This document shows, piece after piece, positions 60,575 to 64,000 of a DNA stretch of 64,000 bases. Below the pieces are notes generated by a model, which made no database searches, was not told the DNA's origin, and worked only from the letters and a program-made list of their open reading frames with translations. The position numbers and the translations under genes were made by a program. Source of the DNA: Candidatus Synoicihabitans palmerolidicus (lineage in GTDB: Bacteria > Verrucomicrobiota > Verrucomicrobiia > Opitutales > Opitutaceae); NCBI GenBank assembly GCA_020809425.1, contig JAGGDC010000004.1, positions 402,103-466,102 on the forward strand, written 5' to 3'. How positions within the stretch are numbered: position 1 is the stretch's first letter; every line of letters starts with the position of its first letter.

Positions 60575-60847
60575 TCAACGAGAGCGGTCGCTGGTATGTC
60601 GTTTAAAAATCTCCACGAGGTCGGCGAGAGTACTGGCCCCATGTAACTCAACGGTGGGCACGTTCACCTGGAGTGCTTCACTCGCATACATGACCACTTC
60701 CACCCGGTCGATCGAGTTGGCACCGAGGTCGGTCATGTTGCTTTCCGGTACGATGTCATCGGGGTTAAGGTCGAAGACGACTTCCAACAAGTTGGCTTTG
60801 ACGATTTCGAGGATACGTTGGGATTCCGGGTCCATTGGAACATTCAT
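60575..60847 (-). CDS. Donor acyl carrier protein of the HCS cassette
   Basis: This free-standing 90-residue ACP has the phosphopantetheine serine S45 in DLGANSIDRVEV; the usual DSL is replaced by NSI, as is common in donor ACPs of HCS cassettes (AcpK-like). It would carry malonyl and, after decarboxylation, acetyl groups for beta-branching. Its start overlaps the stop of the enoylreductase gene (ATGA-type overlap, 60844-60847), showing translational coupling. Confidence 0.92.
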   Translation of the reverse strand: MNVPMDPESQRILEIVKANLLEVVFDLNPDDIVPESNMTDLGANSIDRVEVVMYASEALQVNVPTVELHGASTLADLVEIFKRHTSDRSR

Positions 60848-62235
60848 GTTTCGATAAGTGACCGATAGCGCTGCGACAAAACTGCCGCCGCCCCCGTCAT
60901 TAATTGATCGGCGATCAGGTCCACGTGCCGGTTACGCCAGTCGGCCATCGCCGTTCCGCGTACCCATTGGTTAAAAGCTCCCAAGGCCGGACCTGAGTGG
61001 ATTTGAAAATCAGTTTGTTCGGCGGGTTCTCCCGCTAGGGCCAGTCGTGACGTGTGGACAAAATACCAGCGAAAGATCAGCGCCATGCGATGCTTCGGAT
61101 CGCGTTCGGCTCGAGCAATGACAGCGGGTGCTCGCTGCGCGTAAAACATTCGGGTCTCCTCCCACACCGCATCGAAGGAGCGTTTGAAATAACGCGTCTC
61201 AATCTGCTCCCGGGTTTTTGCATCGATCTGCTCAATCGAATCATACTGGCGATAGAGATCATACAGTTTCTTCGCGCGGCCCGGGAAAAGCAGTCCACGC
61301 TTAAATACCTGCACCTTGGCGCCCATTTCAAACATGTCGCCCGCCGGCACAATATCCATGTCCTGCGCCTCCGCCGCTTGCAGCATATCCTTCACTCGAT
61401 CACTGGTCCCAGCTTCGACCGTGCATTGATTGACGGAACCCGTGAGCACAAAGTCGGCCCCCACTACAAACGATGCAGCCACCGCTTCCGGCGTCCCGAG
61501 TCCGCCGGCCGCGCCCACCCCAATCTTTCGCGCGTAGCCATGTTCCCGACTCAAGTCGTCTCGCAGCCTCAGAATGACTGGCAGTAACACATAAGCGACT
61601 CCACGATCCGTGTGTCCGCCCGAGTCTGATTCCACACAAATATCGTCCGCCACCGGCACCGTCGCCCCCCATTCCGCCTCCTCGGCGTTGATTAGTCCGC
61701 TCGCCAGTAGTGTCCGACGCAATACGTCTGGCACCGGACGTAAAAACTGCGCCGCTACTTCTGGGCGCGAGATCTTTGTCATAATCTGCCTCGGAGATCT
61801 TACCACACCGTCGGCATCGCGCGTCATCCCCCTCAATCGCAACCAGGCCAAATCCATCGAGATCTGGGTAAAGGCCGCCGCTTCGATGCGGGGCACGCGG
61901 CGTTCTAGTAATATCTCCGCAGTCGCGTGTTCGATCTCCGGATCGAAGGGTGCCGCCAGAAAATTGGCCCCATAAATTCCGGTTCCGCCCAACTGCTCCC
62001 CGATCCATTGCAAGTCTCGGTCTATCCGCTCGGGTTTGAGCCCACCCGTGCCTAAAAACCCCAACAACCTCGCTCGCCCAATGCGTACCACCAGCTCTTT
62101 TGAGGCAATCCCTTTGTACATCGCTCCCGCGACATAGGCGTATTTTATTCCATGACGCCGTCGAAAAGCATCGCAGCCTAGCCGCCCCGGGTCGATCGCA
62201 CGTAACGTTGGGGAATCCGTATCAGCCAAGGGCAT
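60844..62235 (-). CDS. PfaD-type trans-acting enoylreductase
   Basis: The start at the ATG at 62235 (MPLADTDSPTLRAIDPGRLG) lies 14 bp after the PPTase stop and gives 463 residues; the longer frame overlaps the PPTase and is unlikely. It is an FMN-binding TIM-barrel protein of the 2-nitropropane dioxygenase/PfaD family: GLGTPEAVAASFVVGADFVL, TGSVNQCTVEAGTSDRVKDM and MFEMGAKVQVFKRGLLFPGR are hallmark segments. In trans-AT systems it reduces enoyl-ACP double bonds in trans. No acyltransferase domain is fused to it here. Intact. Confidence 0.9.
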   Translation of the reverse strand: MPLADTDSPTLRAIDPGRLGCDAFRRRHGIKYAYVAGAMYKGIASKELVVRIGRARLLGFLGTGGLKPERIDRDLQWIGEQLGGTGIYGANFLAAPFDPEIEHATAEILLERRVPRIEAAAFTQISMDLAWLRLRGMTRDADGVVRSPRQIMTKISRPEVAAQFLRPVPDVLRRTLLASGLINAEEAEWGATVPVADDICVESDSGGHTDRGVAYVLLPVILRLRDDLSREHGYARKIGVGAAGGLGTPEAVAASFVVGADFVLTGSVNQCTVEAGTSDRVKDMLQAAEAQDMDIVPAGDMFEMGAKVQVFKRGLLFPGRAKKLYDLYRQYDSIEQIDAKTREQIETRYFKRSFDAVWEETRMFYAQRAPAVIARAERDPKHRMALIFRWYFVHTSRLALAGEPAEQTDFQIHSGPALGAFNQWVRGTAMADWRNRHVDLIADQLMTGAAAVLSQRYRSLIET

Positions 62236-62249
62236 AAATCGATCAAAAC

Positions 62250-63059
62250 TCACCGCAAATTGATGGTCGTGAAACAGTTCCCGAGTGCCAAGGCGGGTTT
62301 CTGCGGTAATGCCACTGCCAGAGCAAACTCCCTTAACCAATAGGCTTGGACGCCGTACTGTGCAAAGTGCCGGTAGCTGCCGCGCACGCCCGGTTCACCC
62401 GGTATCGACTCGACCTCCGCTATTTCGTAAAAAGAGCGCGGCGCCATCAGGCCGGTGCGCAATACCTTCGCCAATGCCTCCCGGATCGCCCAACTCACCG
62501 TCGGGCAGCGTTCCGCTGGCACCCCCGCCCGCGCCAAGGCAGACCATTCCTCCGTGGAGATCTCGCGTCGCAAAATTTCCGCATGGGCGGGATCATCGCA
62601 TTCCAGATCCACCGCCATCGGATGACCTTCGTCTACCGCCAACGCCGCGGCCCAAGCACCGCTGTGGGTAATACTCACAAGTGGGTTACCCGCGTTCCCG
62701 TTACCGTCATTGCCGTCGCGCACCACAGGTTGTCCGAACACTCCCGCCGCGACATGCCAAGCCTTGGCAGGCACCTCCGGTTTCCACGCCCCAAGCGCTA
62801 GTTTTGCAGCGTACCGACCTCTCAAGAATTCATCCTGTCGTCTCGGCACACCCGCCGACTTCCATCGTTCGACCTCTACAGGATGTAGAAAAACTTCCCG
62901 CCTAGTGTTCAACTCTGCTGCCGGGGTTTGGGTCACGCAGAATCCCACGCATTCTCGTGAGTAACTCGATTTATTCTCTCCATTTCGACGCGACTCCAAA
63001 GTCCATCGCCAAGATTCCGGCAAGGTATCCACGACCCTAGCAATCATATTAGTTCGCAT
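62250..63059 (-). CDS. Sfp-type 4'-phosphopantetheinyl transferase
   Basis: The start is taken at the ATG at 63059, though nearby ATGs are possible; this gives 269 residues. The Sfp family motifs are present: VSITHSG (128-134), the Mg-binding AVDLE (149-153) and SWAIREALAK (189-198, WxxKEA-like with R for K). It would convert apo ACPs and PKS carrier domains to the holo form. As first gene of the unit, its location points to a dedicated activator. Intact. Confidence 0.86.
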   Translation of the reverse strand: MRTNMIARVVDTLPESWRWTLESRRNGENKSSYSRECVGFCVTQTPAAELNTRREVFLHPVEVERWKSAGVPRRQDEFLRGRYAAKLALGAWKPEVPAKAWHVAAGVFGQPVVRDGNDGNGNAGNPLVSITHSGAWAAALAVDEGHPMAVDLECDDPAHAEILRREISTEEWSALARAGVPAERCPTVSWAIREALAKVLRTGLMAPRSFYEIAEVESIPGEPGVRGSYRHFAQYGVQAYWLREFALAVALPQKPALALGNCFTTINLR

Positions 63060-63167
63060 CACGGCAAGCCTTTGTATGTACCTATACCCGGAGCGGCACT
63101 TACCAAGGTTCGCTCGTGAACCACCCCTTCTTGAACCACCCATTTCACTGTTCATAAACACCCTCGG
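63060..63167. promoter_or_regulatory. Divergent promoter region of the biosynthetic unit
   Basis: This 108-bp gap between the divergent PPTase and the potD-like pseudogene must hold the promoter of the PPTase-to-carbamoyltransferase unit, because all later intergenic gaps are below 40 bp. A short inverted repeat GGTTC-GCTCGT-GAACC lies near 63107-63122. No clear -10/-35 pair was fixed. Confidence 0.45.
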
Positions 63168-64000
63168 ATGCGACGCCCGCCACCACTTTGCCAATTTCTA
63201 ATCTGGATTTTTTTGATTGTCCTACCCTCCGTCGGTTGTCGCAAGATTAATAACCCGATGCCCAGTGACCTCGAAAGGTCCGGCTTTCTGATTAATTATA
63301 AAATTGCCAATCCCGAGTCCAAACTTGGCGAGATTGTCGCTCCGGTGACTAAACAATTTCCCCACACGCGTCTTTCCCTTCTATTACCACACGGTTCGAT
63401 CCCATCACTCGTCTTTAAACATTATCAGGAGGCCTCTGGCGTCACGATTGATCCGACCTACTACGCTACCCATCAAGAATTCGATCAATTGCTCGTTGGT
63501 GGCACTCACCGGATCTCGCCATCGTGAATAATCTCATGATTGAGAGCCTTCGGGCCGCCGGGAGGCTCGGCGATTTAAACTTCCAAAACATCCCTAACCG
63601 CAAGGAAGTGGAAGATGAGTTTACTGCTCTCCCGTTTGATCCGAGTGCGAGTAGCTACGTTCCATTAACTTGGCGCACTGTGGGCATCGCCTACAATGTG
63701 GCGATTCTCGACGAAACTCCTCGCACTTGGAGCGACCTCTTCACCCCGATCTCCCCGGATCGATAAGAAGCCGTTGGCGTCATCGGATTATTGGATGATT
63801 CGCATCTCCTTTTCGCGGCGGCCTTGCTCGCCACCGGCGCTTCACCTTCGTCGAATTCCGAAACTCAAATCAAGGTCGCAGGTGATTTTCTCGTGACCAG
63901 CACTGAACAAACGAAATTCGAATTCGTACATCACCAAGCTGTTGCTGATCTACTTCAAAACCATCACCTTATCGTCTGCATGGCGCTATCTTCCGACATT
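63168..64000 (+). pseudogene. PotD-like solute-binding lipoprotein, frameshifted (runs off window)
   Basis: The sequence starts with a lipoprotein signal (LIWIFLIVLPSVGC) and continues as a spermidine/putrescine-type binding protein. Family-like segments are KHYQEASGVTIDPTYYATHQ, then (after a shift near 63500) DLAIVNNLMIESLRAAGRLG, SYVPLTWRTVGIAYNVAILD and TPRTWSDLFTP. After another shift near 63760 comes VGVIGLLDDSHLLFAAALLA. At least two frameshifts make it non-functional. The 3' end is outside the window. No potABC genes are visible here. Confidence 0.72.

Overview
The window most likely comes from a Verrucomicrobiota bacterium of the Opitutaceae type that appears to be host-restricted. 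It combines intact information-processing genes, many freshly broken metabolic genes, several insertion sequences, and a trans-AT polyketide accessory cassette. The cassette (HMG-CoA synthase-type beta-branching genes, a degraded glycosyltransferase gene and a carbamoyltransferase) matches, as far as I recall, the tailoring end of the palmerolide A cluster of the ascidian symbiont Candidatus Synoicihabitans palmerolidicus. The organism name is an inference from gene content and was not checked by any search.

Layout. 1-5304 (minus): str/S10 ribosomal operon, rpsL-rpsG-fusA-rpsJ-rplC-rplD-rplW-rplB(partial). 5305-14828: a mobile-element island inside the normally contiguous rpoC-rpsL junction. 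An IS110-family element is split in two. Between its halves, flanked by a perfect 8-bp direct repeat, lies an IS66-bounded segment that carries a class I fumarase, an arabinose-5-phosphate isomerase, a LysM/TPR lipoprotein, a sulfotransferase relic and a decayed IS3 copy. 14835-27915 (minus): tRNA-Thr, tuf, tRNA-Trp, secE, nusG, rplK, rplA, rplJ, rplL, rpoB, rpoC and an intrinsic terminator, all intact. 28010-34022: an ExbB/ExbD unit with a large TPR protein, then sufE and a TatD hydrolase on plus.

34274-46080 is a zone of gene decay. Pyruvate:ferredoxin oxidoreductase (nifJ), a DUF2835 gene, a membrane protein, a xylitol dehydrogenase-like gene, an Nramp transporter and tcdA all carry frameshifts, nonsense codons or IS truncation. 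Intact genes resume with an MscS channel and a pnuC/NadR-kinase nicotinamide riboside salvage pair. A third IS3 copy follows, then a DUF4266 gene broken by a 94-bp MITE, a TlpA-like thioredoxin and a degraded 1.76-kb IS.

53840-63059 (minus) is one tightly packed transcription unit: PPTase, PfaD-type trans-enoylreductase, donor ACP, Ser-variant (decarboxylating) KS, HMG-CoA synthase homologue, ECH1, ECH2, a broken GT25-like gene and an O-carbamoyltransferase. Together these would charge carriers, install beta-methyl branches on a polyketide made by synthase modules lying outside the window, reduce enoyl groups in trans, and carbamoylate a hydroxyl. The unit starts at a divergent promoter region facing a potD-like pseudogene and ends at IS debris, so here it stands apart from any PKS module gene.
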